From positions 124,001 through 188,000 of the forward strand of contig JADKJX010000004.1 of NCBI GenBank assembly GCA_016720775.1: a stretch of 64,000 nt of DNA, in the 5' to 3' direction. The DNA comes from Chitinophagaceae bacterium (GTDB lineage Bacteria > Bacteroidota > Bacteroidia > Chitinophagales > Chitinophagaceae). The notes beneath the pieces are model-generated. The model did no database searches. It was given only the letters and a program-made list of their open reading frames with translations, and was not told the DNA's origin. The translations under genes and the position numbers were made by a program. Shown here one piece after another: positions 27,001 through 34,857 of the stretch (positions are counted from its first letter, which is position 1; each line of letters begins with the position of its first letter).

Positions 27001-29145
27001 ACAACTGGCATTGGGTGTATTGCCGCCTATTCGCTGGATAGCAAATCCGCCGTTACCAATGATGCTGTTTTGTGTGATGTTTGAACCGGAAGCGGCCATA
27101 TAAAAGCCGGAGGTTGCATAGTTACTGATAAAATTTCCGGTTGCAGTAAATGATGGTAATGCGCCAAAATCCACGCCGGCAAAAATGCCTGCCGAGAAAC
27201 CGGTATTATTCACCGTGATGGAATTATTCAGCAGCGATGCCGTTAAACCGGTTCCTGCAAAGTTCACCCCGATGTATTCGGCGTTAATGATATTATTTTC
27301 AACCACGGCTGTTTTTGCCGTTGATTCCACACGGATGAAAACGCCCTGGTTACCATTTTGTAGTTTACAGTTATTAACGCTGCCGCCGGTTTGCAAAATG
27401 ACGGGTGTAACGCCGGTGGGATCGCCGGTAACAGTAAGGTCTCTTATATATACATCACCGATATTCTGTGCGGTTTGAATGATACCCTGTTCGGTAAATG
27501 TTCCCGGCGGCGGTACAGTTACCGCTGGCTTGAGTATGGATGTGATGTCCCGTCCGGCGCCAATGATGGTAATGCCTTTATCAAGCGTTACCTGTTCCAC
27601 ATAGGTTCCGGCATCCACATAAATGGTATCGCCTGCCTGCACTTTTGTTACGGCATAACTGATCGTTGCAAATGGATAAGCCCTGGATCCATTGTTACTG
27701 TTGCTGCCAACAGCCAATGTAAGTACATCGCCTGTTACTGAATTGTCATTTACATAAAAGCGGTGAGGGCCCGGCAGCATATCGGGGTTGTTATCTAATT
27801 TAAAAACTTCAAAGCCATTCACGCCATTGTTTGCCGCAAAATAAACCGGGTTGCCGGGGGTGAATGTATTGGCGCTTGAACCGGGTGCACCCGGATTGAT
27901 GTCGGCGATCATCACTGTATTTGCTGCAGTTCCATCTGTGCTCCATAACTCAGCACCATTTATGCCATTGTTGGCCCTGAAGACAATATTATTATCTGAG
28001 ACCACCAGTCCAAAAGGTGAACTGCCTGCTGTGCCTGGGTTAATATCTTTTACGAGGCTGGCAGTTGTTCCATCAAATTTCCACAGTTCATTTCCTGCTG
28101 CGGCAGTAGTGGCAGCGAAGTACAATTGATTATTTAATACCACCAGCCCTGTGGGGACTGAGTTTGCACTACCGGTATTAATGTCGGCTGCCAATAGCGT
28201 TCCCCCGGGAGTTCCATCTGTTTTCCAGAGTTCTTTACCGTTCACTCCATCATGTGCAGCAAAATAAAGCGTGCTGCCAATATTAGCAAATGCGGGGTAA
28301 AGATTATTATTGTAAATACTTGAAAACTCATAAAGCGGAACGGTGCCCGCCGAAGTGCCGTCTGTTGAAAAAAGAACTGAATTGGAATTGCTGTATCTGC
28401 CGGTCATAAAACACACTTTACTTCCCGCACTCATGAAGTATCCCATGCCGAAATATTCCGTGCCAAGATCCCGTAGCAGGAATGTGCCGGCAGCTGTGCC
28501 ATCGCTGCGCCAGATCGCATCATTCCCGCTGCCATAGCGATCGTACAAAAGAAAATAAAGCACCCCGTTTATTGTCTTCATCAATGCTCCCTCGGGTGCT
28601 GTTCCGTCATACCCGGTAAATTCATAAACAAGTGAAGTGCCCCCGGGTGTGCCGTCTGTTCTCCTTAACTGGAGTTTATTATTGTTTGCAACAACGGTGT
28701 AATAAACATAACCATTCATGGCAACCAATTCATAAACAGGTCCGCCCCCGGTTGGTGAAGTGGGGGTAAACCGCTCCAGTGCTATAGTTCCCGCCTGTGT
28801 GCCGTCGCTTGCCCATATCTCGCCATATCCCGGAGCAAAATTATCACCGGCAAAGACCACTTTATTTCCCAGGGCGGTCAGTTTTTCGGCCTTGGTACTT
28901 ATGTAGCCGGGATAGGTAAGATTCAATTTGATCGTGCCGGCACTTGTTCCATCTGTGCGGAACAGGCTTTGATCCGTATCCGGATCATCATCATCTTCAT
29001 TAAAAAAAGTGTAGTTGGTTGTCTTTACTATGTTCTGGATAGTACCCGTATTGTTGCCGGGGAACACATCTTTGAGCAAGAAAGGATTTTGTCCGCTGGC
29101 GCTCATAGCAAATACCGGCAATAGAAAACAGATCAGCTTTTTCAT
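23983..29145 (-). CDS. Giant secreted mosaic protein: ELWxTDGT repeats, beta-helix domains, SprB repeats
   Basis: 1,720 codons in one frame, starting with a signal peptide (ICFLLPVFAMSASGQ). Residues ~20-460 hold about ten ELWxTDGTxxGT-type repeats (LFRTDGTSAGTIKL, ELWKTDGTPGGTLL). Two long right-handed beta-helix regions follow (about 470-770 and 780-1300), each opened by KFYVNDNS(L/V)TGDV or its variant and closed by NCNWYGSA...INYSPWL. Then comes a run of SprB-type repeats (GGTTPYTYLWNNNATTQTIS, AGTYSVTVTDAHGC). The C-terminus continues out of frame into a T9SS tail. Such proteins are surface adhesins or carbohydrate-binding matrices in gliding Bacteroidota; the exact ligand is unknown. 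Confidence 0.85.
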   Translation of the reverse strand: MKKLICFLLPVFAMSASGQNPFLLKDVFPGNNTGTIQNIVKTTNYTFFNEDDDDPDTDQSLFRTDGTSAGTIKLNLTYPGYISTKAEKLTALGNKVVFAGDNFAPGYGEIWASDGTQAGTIALERFTPTSPTGGGPVYELVAMNGYVYYTVVANNNKLQLRRTDGTPGGTSLVYEFTGYDGTAPEGALMKTINGVLYFLLYDRYGSGNDAIWRSDGTAAGTFLLRDLGTEYFGMGYFMSAGSKVCFMTGRYSNSNSVLFSTDGTSAGTVPLYEFSSIYNNNLYPAFANIGSTLYFAAHDGVNGKELWKTDGTPGGTLLAADINTGSANSVPTGLVVLNNQLYFAATTAAAGNELWKFDGTTASLVKDINPGTAGSSPFGLVVSDNNIVFRANNGINGAELWSTDGTAANTVMIADINPGAPGSSANTFTPGNPVYFAANNGVNGFEVFKLDNNPDMLPGPHRFYVNDNSVTGDVLTLAVGSNSNNGSRAYPFATISYAVTKVQAGDTIYVDAGTYVEQVTLDKGITIIGAGRDITSILKPAVTVPPPGTFTEQGIIQTAQNIGDVYIRDLTVTGDPTGVTPVILQTGGSVNNCKLQNGNQGVFIRVESTAKTAVVENNIINAEYIGVNFAGTGLTASLLNNSITVNNTGFSAGIFAGVDFGALPSFTATGNFISNYATSGFYMAASGSNITQNSIIGNGGFAIQRIGGNTPNASCNWYGSADVNAVVPKISGTINYSPWLINGTDNDPVAAGFQPVPGTCTGRQNKFYVNDNSLTGDVFTTAIGNDGNSGISSAPLATIGNAYSRAQAGDTLFVDAGTHVSGGTIAKAITILGTNYLISPNDGTNPLLPNAGRNAESIVINSTFTIGASNINFNGCTFDPGNRALFVQTNNALDFSNINLSKNRFLISSNQTQVNITGRNITPLTSSNYTFTDNRFDKTAGTAATTIILNYITNATITGNVFTTSNAAMARIQSAVGIGTLGKVDNLSVVNNYFDRAATAISTSRYGTTVIDNNRCYDVNNGFTLTNSIAEPATVTVRNNLFTNVRTNGAVFFNRTNTNDNSSPNRFICEGNTISIDVTGQTSTSSFVIASTVSASTVLTADIETTIKKNQVNYTGDFSTVTGTFALIGFRFAGRHTNILIDSNEVNLTGINLPSLLSTQSTGALIFSNPGSVNGTIPANAVININNNKINGFKQSVAFNNASGGTYGGLLNGITANINNNSFTGDSISINNGTVSQTINANCNWYGSAAAQNVLTKITPATVNYSPWLSNGTDNDPAIGFQPVPGSCNGTAVSVVLAQATNINCFGQNTGAINITVTGGVEPYTFAWTKTGDANYSASTKDISNLTAGTYHLAFNDALGSTASLNVTLTEPSSALAISLTGTNITCFGNNNGSIAADVNGGTTPYIYQWSNGATTSAINGLAGGAYTVVVNDANGCNVSTGYNVIEPALLSVSLTGTSASCNGSVTATAAGGTTPYTYLWNNNATTQTISNVPAGTYSVTVTDAHGCTVAGTYTITGNSPINPTASVVNASCFGTATGTITVTGAGGVAPRTYNINGSAWQANNVFSNLPAGTYIVGAKDANGCSDFVTKIITQPALLTVVLDNTVRPCGSANNGKIFITAAGGTGGKTYSWTGPNGYISNSQNPVNLFAGVYNLVVTDAKGCTAALQVNLLELPQIIINTTVTNVACRGTATGSIDASVTGGSGLGFTFQWTLPGGFL

Positions 29146-29375
29146 GCGTGATGATTTAGGTTATTAAATAACAGTTTGTGAATGTTACTTTCCTCAGGGA
29201 TGGGAATGAATGCAAGTAATGATAAGCCCGAACGGTTTTCAAGGTGGATTGAACGGAAAATAAAAGGAGGAAAACACCTTTTAAATACCAGGGACTAAGC
29301 TATACGAAGCAATGCAATGGGGCAATACCCCTTTTGTGTACCAGTGGATGAGGGGGAGTTATGGGTTGTTGTACA
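29146..29375. other. Upstream region of the giant gene, no feature seen
   Basis: About 230 nt before the giant minus-strand gene. I see no reading frame and no clear promoter with both boxes. It is bounded on the right by the repeat cluster. Confidence 0.4.
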
Positions 29376-29495
29376 ATAATAAACCTATAAGGTTTTGTAA
29401 CAGGTATTTATTTTAAGAGTATGCAATAAACCTTATAGGTTTATTATAGCCGGGCCGGAGACCCGGGACCATAGCATCCCGGTCAGAGACCGGGA
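29376..29495. repeat. AACCTATAAGG repeat pair followed by CCGGGAC hairpins
   Basis: 29376-29447 holds two units of the same family as 22774-22933 (AATAAACCTATAAGGTTTTG and the palindromic AATAAACCTTATAGGTTTA). It is followed by two GC-rich hairpins, CCGGG-N7-CCCGG at 29451-29467 and the perfect TCCCGGTC-AGA-GACCGGGA at 29477-29495. The hairpins are close to the 3' end of the cupin gene and may end transcription. Confidence 0.75.
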
Positions 29496-29502
29496 CGAGG
29501 AA

Positions 29503-29862
29503 TCAAATTTTTTCCAGTGTAGTTCTCGTTAATTCATTTTCAACATCACCCGTATTCAATGTGGTTGCCGGTTCAAATAAAAGGATGTGCACTTCTTCTT
29601 CGGCAACGGGTTTGTGTTCCACTTTTCTTGGCACAATAAAGAATTCTCCTTCGTTGATGGTAACGGTCTTATCCCTTAACTCCATGTTGAATTTACCCTT
29701 TACCACCAGGAAGAGTTCATCCTCATGCTCATGGCTGTGCCATACAAATTCGCCTTTCAGCTTTACGGCCTTTACATGTTGTCCGTTCAGTTCCCCGATG
29801 ATACGTGGATTGCAGTAGTCGTTGAACAGGCTGAATTTTTCAACAAGGTTTACTTTTTCCAT
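29503..29862 (-). CDS. Small cupin-domain protein
   Basis: 119 residues from the ATG at 29862, which lies one base after the coaE stop codon; the longer frame from 29907 overlaps coaE. A single cupin barrel with the first motif FVWHSHEHEDELFLVVKG (H, H, E metal ligands) and the second PRKVEHKPVAEEEVHILLFE. It probably binds a metal; no substrate can be assigned. Tight linkage to coaE indicates one transcript. Confidence 0.85.
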   Translation of the reverse strand: MEKVNLVEKFSLFNDYCNPRIIGELNGQHVKAVKLKGEFVWHSHEHEDELFLVVKGKFNMELRDKTVTINEGEFFIVPRKVEHKPVAEEEVHILLFEPATTLNTGDVENELTRTTLEKI

Positions 29863-29863
29863 C

Positions 29864-30457
29864 TTATTTATTTTTTGCCAGGGATAATAATTTGTTATGC
29901 AGTTCAAGCACCTGCGGCAGCATCATTTCCTGTTCATCATTTACGATAATAAAATCGCAGAGTTTCATTTTAATGGATTCTTCCATCTGCTTGTCCATTC
30001 TTGCCATTACTTCTTCTCTTGAAACACCATCACGCTGCATAGTGCGTTGAATGCGGAGTGGGGCAGGAGCGGTTACGCCGATCACATAATCAAGATGCTC
30101 CTGCGCACCGCTTTCAAAAATAAGGGCGGCTTCTTTTATGCAGTAAGGTGTAGTTTGTTGCTGCATCCATCTTTCTGCACCGGCAATGGTGGCAGGGTGT
30201 GTAAGCGCATTCAGTTGATCCAGTTTTCCAGGAGCATTAAAAACAATTTCTGCAAGCGCTTTCCTGTTCAGTTTTCCATTGTCATATACTTCTTCCCCAA
30301 ACTGTTGCTTAATTTTTTGTTTCAGGCCTTCATCCTCATTCATCATCCGCTTTGCTGCATCATCGGCATAATACACAGGAATGCCCAGTACTTCAAATAC
30401 TTTGGCTACGGTGCTTTTGCCGCTGCCTATTCCGCCGGTGAGACCGATTTTTAGCAT
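29864..30457 (-). CDS. coaE: Dephospho-CoA kinase
   Basis: Last step of CoA synthesis, phosphorylating the 3'-OH of the ribose in dephospho-CoA. 197 residues, the usual length, with the Walker A loop GLTGGIGSGKSTVAKVF at residues 5-21, YYADDAAK (CoA-binding region), LTHPATIAGAERWM and the lid region RTMQRDGVSREEVMARMDKQ. It heads a minus-strand pair with the cupin gene. Confidence 0.95.
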   Translation of the reverse strand: MLKIGLTGGIGSGKSTVAKVFEVLGIPVYYADDAAKRMMNEDEGLKQKIKQQFGEEVYDNGKLNRKALAEIVFNAPGKLDQLNALTHPATIAGAERWMQQQTTPYCIKEAALIFESGAQEHLDYVIGVTAPAPLRIQRTMQRDGVSREEVMARMDKQMEESIKMKLCDFIIVNDEQEMMLPQVLELHNKLLSLAKNK

Positions 30458-30472
30458 GGGTGAAGGTTGATA

Positions 30473-30566
30473 CGTTAATTAGTTAATCCGTTAACTAGTT
30501 AATTGGTTAAATCGTTAATTGGCTTGGCCCTCACCAATTAACGGATATACGGATTAACCAATTAAC
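30473..30566. repeat. Inverted-repeat element built of GTTAATT words
   Basis: The left part is a run of GTTAATTAGTTAATCCGTTAA-like words; the right part (ACCAATTAACGGATATACGG then ATTAACCAATTAAC) is its degenerate reverse complement, with a short GC-rich centre (GGCTTGGCCC). A shorter run of the same words occurs at 58536-58570 before sdhA. Confidence 0.65.
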
Positions 30567-30577
30567 AATAAAAAAAA

Positions 30578-30608
30578 TCCGGAACCGAAGTTAAACTTCA
30601 ATTCCGGA
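30578..30608 (-). terminator. Terminator of yajC
   Basis: TCCGGAACCGAAG (30578-30590) pairs with CTTCAATTCCGGA (30596-30608), with one internal mismatch, around TTAAA. On the minus strand it is followed by TTTTTTT. It lies 22 nt past the yajC stop. Confidence 0.8.
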
Positions 30609-30630
30609 AAAAGATGTATTAATCTGCGGT

Positions 30631-30978
30631 CTATTTTTTTTCTTCTGCAGCCGGTTTGTTGATGTTGGCTGTCCATTCCATACTGATGGCGCTGCGTTCA
30701 ATTTTGATATAGCTGCCCGGGCTTGTTTCCAGTACCAGGGTGGTGCCGTCGTCATTCACCTTGTTCACGGTTCCGTGAATGCCGGCAATGGTTACGATCT
30801 TGTCGCCTTTCTGCAGGTTATTGATGAATTCTTTTTGCTTCTTTGCTTTTTTTGCCTGTGGCCTGATCATGAATAGCCAGAAAACCAGGATCATCAATCC
30901 CATCATGATCATAGTGCTCATACTGCTGCTCTTAGGATCGCCCTGCCCCATGTTTAAAAAAATAGTTGATAGTTGCAT
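30631..30978 (-). CDS. yajC: Preprotein translocase subunit YajC
   Basis: 115 residues: one N-terminal membrane helix (MIMMGLMILVFWLFMIRPQ) followed by the cytoplasmic YajC core (KKQKEFINNLQKGDKIVTIA, GIHGTVNKV). The FMIRPQAKKAKK junction is diagnostic. It associates with SecDF in the Sec translocon. It is 36 nt downstream of the DUF1573 gene on the same strand and likely part of a nusB-DUF1573-yajC transcript. Confidence 0.93.
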   Translation of the reverse strand: MQLSTIFLNMGQGDPKSSSMSTMIMMGLMILVFWLFMIRPQAKKAKKQKEFINNLQKGDKIVTIAGIHGTVNKVNDDGTTLVLETSPGSYIKIERSAISMEWTANINKPAAEEKK

Positions 30979-31014
30979 GTTGTTTATTGATTTTAAAAGT
31001 TAAGTTCTGTTGAA

Positions 31015-31455
31015 TTATTGTTTCATTTTCCCGGTCACGTCGCCGGTAAGCAGCAGTTGTTCAAAATCCGGACGGGCATTGGAAGTAACCGTTATGGTCT
31101 TGTGTGCCGGGCCAACCCTTCCTTTACTGTCGAAAACCACTTTAATGAATCCTGTTTCGCCGGGCAGGATTGGCCGCTCGGGTTTTTGGGGTACGGTGCA
31201 TCCGCAACTGGCAGTGGCAGTAACAATGACCAGCGGCTTTGTGCCGGTATTCTTAAAACGGTAACTGTATTCTACCTTTTCACCTTCAGCTACGCTTCCA
31301 AAATTATAAGCTGTGTCAATAACCTGAACGGTAGTGGAATCCTTCAACGCCTGTTCAGCAATCTTTGCACCATCATCTGCTATCTTATCCTTACGGCGGA
31401 AATCACATGACAATAATATGATTCCACATAAAAGGGTGAGAGCGATCTTTTTCAT
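31015..31455 (-). CDS. DUF1573 lipoprotein
   Basis: 146 residues from the ATG at 31455; the frame continues upstream but that part overlaps nusB and lacks a signal. A lipoprotein signal peptide ends in ILLSC. The Ig-like DUF1573 domain carries DTAYNFGSVAEGEKVEYSYR, TASCGCTVPQKP and VVFDSKGRVGPAHKTITV. The paired cysteines of SCGC are conserved in this family, whose role is unknown. Position between nusB and yajC is a common Bacteroidota arrangement. Confidence 0.88.
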   Translation of the reverse strand: MKKIALTLLCGIILLSCDFRRKDKIADDGAKIAEQALKDSTTVQVIDTAYNFGSVAEGEKVEYSYRFKNTGTKPLVIVTATASCGCTVPQKPERPILPGETGFIKVVFDSKGRVGPAHKTITVTSNARPDFEQLLLTGDVTGKMKQ

Positions 31456-31477
31456 TTTTGATTTTTGCAAATGTATT

Positions 31478-32410
31478 TTATAAAGTACTGTTTTTAAAAC
31501 TCTTCTTGTGGATTTTATTCTCGGCAGTAAGCTCCTTATGAATATTATCCAGCAGGCCATTCACAAACTGTCCGCTTTGCACGGTGCTGTATTCTTTTGC
31601 CAGGTCGATGTATTCATTAATGGTAACCTTGGTGGGGATGGTCTCAAAAAATAAAAATTCGCACACGCCCATCTGCAGGATGATCAGGTCAAGCGCTGCG
31701 ATCCGGTCAGCATCCCAGTTCTTCAGCTTGGGTTTTATCAGTTCCATGCTCAGGTCTTTTTTATCCAATACGGTCTGCAGCAGGCCCCTGGCAAATTCAA
31801 GTTTATCGGCACTCAACATTTCACCCAGGTTGTAATGCGAAGGCTTTTGAAGATAGTTAAGCACCAGTTGGCTCATCATCTCGGCATCATCATCCCAGTT
31901 GATAAAGTGTTCTTCCAGGTGACCGATAAAATCTTCATTCGGCAGCAGCAGGTTGCTGAAGATGAATACCAGCATTTCCTTTTCTGCCTTTTTATCCCTC
32001 GACTGCGCTTCTATGTATTCGGCATATTCCGGCGAGGCAACCAATTGCTGGTAGATCTTTTTAAGCAGTTCTGTATCTACGATATGCTGGGGTTTTAGAT
32101 CGGCCAACGCCTTTTTGTAAGAGGGTTCTTCCAGTATCTTCCAGAGGAGTTCATTGCCGGCTATCTTTGTATTTATCTTCAGGTCTTCGGCCGTGGGGAG
32201 GTGTTTGGAAGCCTTTTGCCGGGCATCAGTTTCGGAATACCTGGCTACTTCGGTGGTAAAATAGAGTAAATAGGTGAAGAGCTGGCGGCTCTGTTCGATC
32301 TTTTTAGTAAGGATGGATAAGGGTTCGCCGGGTTTCTGGTCTCCGCTCATGCTGTCTATGCTGTATAAGGTCTGCATCACTTTTACCCGGATATTTCTTC
32401 TGCTGATCAT
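31478..32410 (-). CDS. nusB: Transcription antitermination factor NusB
   Basis: 310 residues from the ATG at 32410 (MISRRNIRVKVMQTLYS). The first 110 or so residues form an extra N-terminal region, and the canonical NusB fold sits in the C-terminal half (LDLIILQMGVCEFLFFETIP, TKVTINEYIDLAKEYSTVQS, FVNGLLDNIHKEL). This long form is normal for Bacteroidota. NusB works with NusE in rRNA antitermination. A -7-like TATTTTTG lies at 32442-32435, but no -33 TTTG is properly spaced. Confidence 0.93.
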   Translation of the reverse strand: MISRRNIRVKVMQTLYSIDSMSGDQKPGEPLSILTKKIEQSRQLFTYLLYFTTEVARYSETDARQKASKHLPTAEDLKINTKIAGNELLWKILEEPSYKKALADLKPQHIVDTELLKKIYQQLVASPEYAEYIEAQSRDKKAEKEMLVFIFSNLLLPNEDFIGHLEEHFINWDDDAEMMSQLVLNYLQKPSHYNLGEMLSADKLEFARGLLQTVLDKKDLSMELIKPKLKNWDADRIAALDLIILQMGVCEFLFFETIPTKVTINEYIDLAKEYSTVQSGQFVNGLLDNIHKELTAENKIHKKSFKNSTL

Positions 32411-32587
32411 GCTCAAGAACTTTTGTATTGGCGGCAAAAATAAGGTTTAAAGTTGAAAGGTTTAAAGGTTTAAAGTTGGGATATCCTGCACCCTGTCAAA
32501 AAATCCCTGCGTCTGTCTTTTTTTCTGACTCAGGAACTGCCAAATATGATTTATACAGCAATCCCCTGACATCCTTTCTTTTAATAT

Positions 32588-32618
32588 TGCTTTGGTACAA
32601 AATTGGTTTACCTTTGCC
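32588..32618 (+). promoter_or_regulatory. Promoter of groES
   Basis: TTG at 32589-32591 and TACCTTTG at 32611-32618 (exact TAnnTTTG) are 19 nt apart, giving a 5' leader of about 45 nt before the groES ATG at 32671. No CIRCE-type inverted repeat was seen between them, so regulation is probably not by HrcA at this site. Confidence 0.65.
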
Positions 32619-32670
32619 GTCCGAAATTTTCGGGCTTAAATTCTTAAACTCAATCAAAACAAATACAATT

Positions 32671-32967
32671 ATGGCTAAAGTTAAGAATGCTGCAAAATTG
32701 AGCATTACACCTTTGCACGACAGGGTTATCGTAGAACCTGCTGCTGCTGAAGAAAAGACCGCCGGTGGGATCATCATACCGGACACTGCAAAAGAGAAAC
32801 CCCAAAGAGGAACTGTAATTGCTGCCGGCCCCGGTAAAAAAGACGAGCCCGTAATGGTGAAAGCCGGTGATACTGTTTTGTATGGCAAATATGCCGGAAC
32901 AGAAATAACCGTAGAAGGCAGGGATTACCTGATCATGCGAGAGAGTGATATACTGGCGATCATTTAG
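32671..32967 (+). CDS. groES: Co-chaperonin GroES
   Basis: 98 residues from the ATG at 32671. Contains ITPLHDRVIVEPAAAEEKTA (mobile-loop side), GGIIIPDTAKEKPQRGTV and the C-terminal GRDYLIMRESDILAII. It caps the GroEL ring. The upstream extension of the frame to 32428 is non-coding and contains the promoter. It is followed by an unusual 119-nt gap filled with an inverted repeat before groEL. Confidence 0.96.
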   Translation: MAKVKNAAKLSITPLHDRVIVEPAAAEEKTAGGIIIPDTAKEKPQRGTVIAAGPGKKDEPVMVKAGDTVLYGKYAGTEITVEGRDYLIMRESDILAII

Positions 32968-33080
32968 CCCCCATCCCCTGAAGGGGTGGAAACGCAGTTC
33001 TTTTAAATTCAAAACATTTCAAAATAATAAAACCTGTTTAGCTCCGCAGAGATTAATCCCCCTTTAGGGGATAGGGGCAA
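32967..33080. repeat. Inverted-repeat element between groES and groEL
   Basis: The left arm, starting at the last base of groES (GCCCCCATCCCCTGAAGGGG, 32967-32986), and the right arm at 33055-33080, whose reverse complement starts TTGCCCCTATCCCCTAAAGG, are inverted copies. Each arm is itself a small hairpin (CCCCT-GA-AGGGG; CCCCT-TT-AGGGG). The pair fills the whole intergenic space of the operon. Confidence 0.75.
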
Positions 33081-33086
33081 TATAAC

Positions 33087-34724
33087 ATGAGCAAAATGAT
33101 TTTCTTCGATATTGAAGCAAGGAATAAAATGAAAAAGGGCGTTGATACATTGGCCAATGCCGTAAAAGTAACTCTTGGCCCAAAAGGCCGTAACGTGGTA
33201 CTGGAACGTAAATTCGGTGCACCCAGTGTAACCAAAGACGGTGTTACCGTTGCCAAAGAAATTGAACTGGAGGACCCCATCGAGAACATGGGTGCCCAAA
33301 TGGTAAAAGAAGTGGCTTCTAAAACTGCCGACCAGGCGGGTGATGGTACTACTACCGCTACGGTACTGGCACAAAGCATCATCAGCGAAGGCCTGAAAAT
33401 GGTTGCTGCCGGTGCAAACCCAATGGATCTTAAGCGTGGGATCGATAAAGCAGTAAGTCTGGTTGTTGCGAGTTTAAAAGAGCAAAGCCAGGCAGTTGGA
33501 AATGACAGCAAGAAGCTCCAGCAGGTAGCAACGATCTCTGCCAACAACGACGAAACCATTGGCAAATTGATCGCTGAGGCTTTTGGTAAAGTAGGGAAGG
33601 AAGGGGTTATCACGGTGGAAGAAGCAAAGGGAACGGATACCACTTCAGATATTGTAGAAGGTATGCAGTTCGACCGTGGTTATATCAGTCCTTATTTTGT
33701 GACTAACAGCGAAAAGATGCAGGCTGAACTTCAGAACCCTTACATCCTGATCTATGATAAAAAAATATCTACCATGAAAGATATCCTTCCGGTTCTGGAA
33801 GGTGTTGCAAAAAGCGGCCGCCCGTTGCTGATCATTTCAGAAGACCTGGAAGGGGAAGCACTGGCAACATTGGTTGTAAATAAATTGCGTGGCACCATTA
33901 AAGTAGCTGCTGTTAAAGCACCCGGCTTTGGCGACCGCAGGAAAGAAATGCTTACCGATATTGCGATCCTTACCGGCGGTGATGTGATCAGCGAAGAACT
34001 GGGTAATAAATTAGAAGATGTTCAGTTAAGTGCCTTGGGCCAGGCTTCATCTGTTACCATCGATAAAGACAACACAACCATAGTTGGCGGTAAGGGAGAA
34101 AAGAAAGCGATCGTTGGCCGTGTTGAACAAATCAAAGCACAGATCAAGACCACCACTTCGGACTATGATAAAGAGAAATTACAGGAACGCCTGGCAAAAT
34201 TAGCTGGCGGGGTTGCGGTATTATATATTGGTGCTGCCACCGAAACAGAAATGAAAGAAAAGAAAGACCGTGTTGACGATGCACTGCATGCAACAAGGGC
34301 TGCTGTTGAAGAAGGCATTGTTCCCGGTGGAGGTGTGGCTTATATCCGTGCAGTTGCAAGCCTGGAACCAAAGGTAAAGGGACAGATAGCTGATGAGCAA
34401 ACAGGCATGGCCATTGTTCGCCGTGCTTTGGAAGAGCCCATCCGTTGCCTGACCGCCAATGCAGGAATTGATGGTTCTATTGTTGTACAAAAGATCAAAG
34501 AAGGCAAAGGCGATTTTGGTTTTAATGCCAGGACCGAAGTATATGAGAACTTATTTAAGGCGGGTGTAATTGATCCAACTAAAGTAAGCCGTGTAGCGTT
34601 GGAAAATGCAGCTTCTATTGCGGGCATGCTGTTAACGACAGAATGTGTAATAGCAGATAAGCCAAAAGAAGAAGCACCGCACAGCCATGGCGCACCGGAT
34701 ATGGGTGGAATGGGCGGATACTAA
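33087..34724 (+). CDS. groEL: Chaperonin GroEL
   Basis: 545 residues, full length. Visible signatures are KVTLGPKGRNVVLERKFGAP near the N-terminus, the ATP-site motif AGDGTTTATVLAQ (about residue 86), the intermediate and apical segments (EGMQFDRGYISPYFVTNSEK) and RAAVEEGIVPGGGVAYIRA. The C-terminus ends DMGGMGGY, lacking the usual GGM repeats ending in MM. It is co-transcribed with groES across the repeat element and ends at a hairpin terminator 65 nt downstream. Confidence 0.97.
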   Translation: MSKMIFFDIEARNKMKKGVDTLANAVKVTLGPKGRNVVLERKFGAPSVTKDGVTVAKEIELEDPIENMGAQMVKEVASKTADQAGDGTTTATVLAQSIISEGLKMVAAGANPMDLKRGIDKAVSLVVASLKEQSQAVGNDSKKLQQVATISANNDETIGKLIAEAFGKVGKEGVITVEEAKGTDTTSDIVEGMQFDRGYISPYFVTNSEKMQAELQNPYILIYDKKISTMKDILPVLEGVAKSGRPLLIISEDLEGEALATLVVNKLRGTIKVAAVKAPGFGDRRKEMLTDIAILTGGDVISEELGNKLEDVQLSALGQASSVTIDKDNTTIVGGKGEKKAIVGRVEQIKAQIKTTTSDYDKEKLQERLAKLAGGVAVLYIGAATETEMKEKKDRVDDALHATRAAVEEGIVPGGGVAYIRAVASLEPKVKGQIADEQTGMAIVRRALEEPIRCLTANAGIDGSIVVQKIKEGKGDFGFNARTEVYENLFKAGVIDPTKVSRVALENAASIAGMLLTTECVIADKPKEEAPHSHGAPDMGGMGGY

Positions 34725-34789
34725 GAAACGTTGAAAATTGTTGAAGGGTTGAAAATTGTTGAAAAGGTTTCAGCCCCAAAATATTCAGT

Positions 34790-34820
34790 CCCTCCTGCGG
34801 TAATGCAGGAGGGGCTTTTG
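34790..34820 (+). terminator. Terminator of groESL
   Basis: CCCTCCTGC (34790-34798) pairs perfectly with GCAGGAGGG (34805-34813) around GGTAAT, followed by GCTTTTG. It has the same design as the hairpin at 34972-35008. The stretch just before it (34731-34768) is a short tandem repeat of GTTGAAAATTGTTGAA. Confidence 0.75.
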
Positions 34821-34857
34821 ATGTAAGTTCTTTACTGATATTGTTTAACAGTTAAAA

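Noticed and set aside
32428..32670. N-terminal extension of GroES by 81 residues
   Set aside because: The region contains the promoter boxes and simple TTTAAAG repeats and does not match GroES; ATG 32671 gives the standard protein.
33053..33643. 196-codon frame antisense to groEL
   Set aside because: Lies wholly over the conserved groEL coding sequence, has no recognisable domain, and is explained by codon bias of the real gene.
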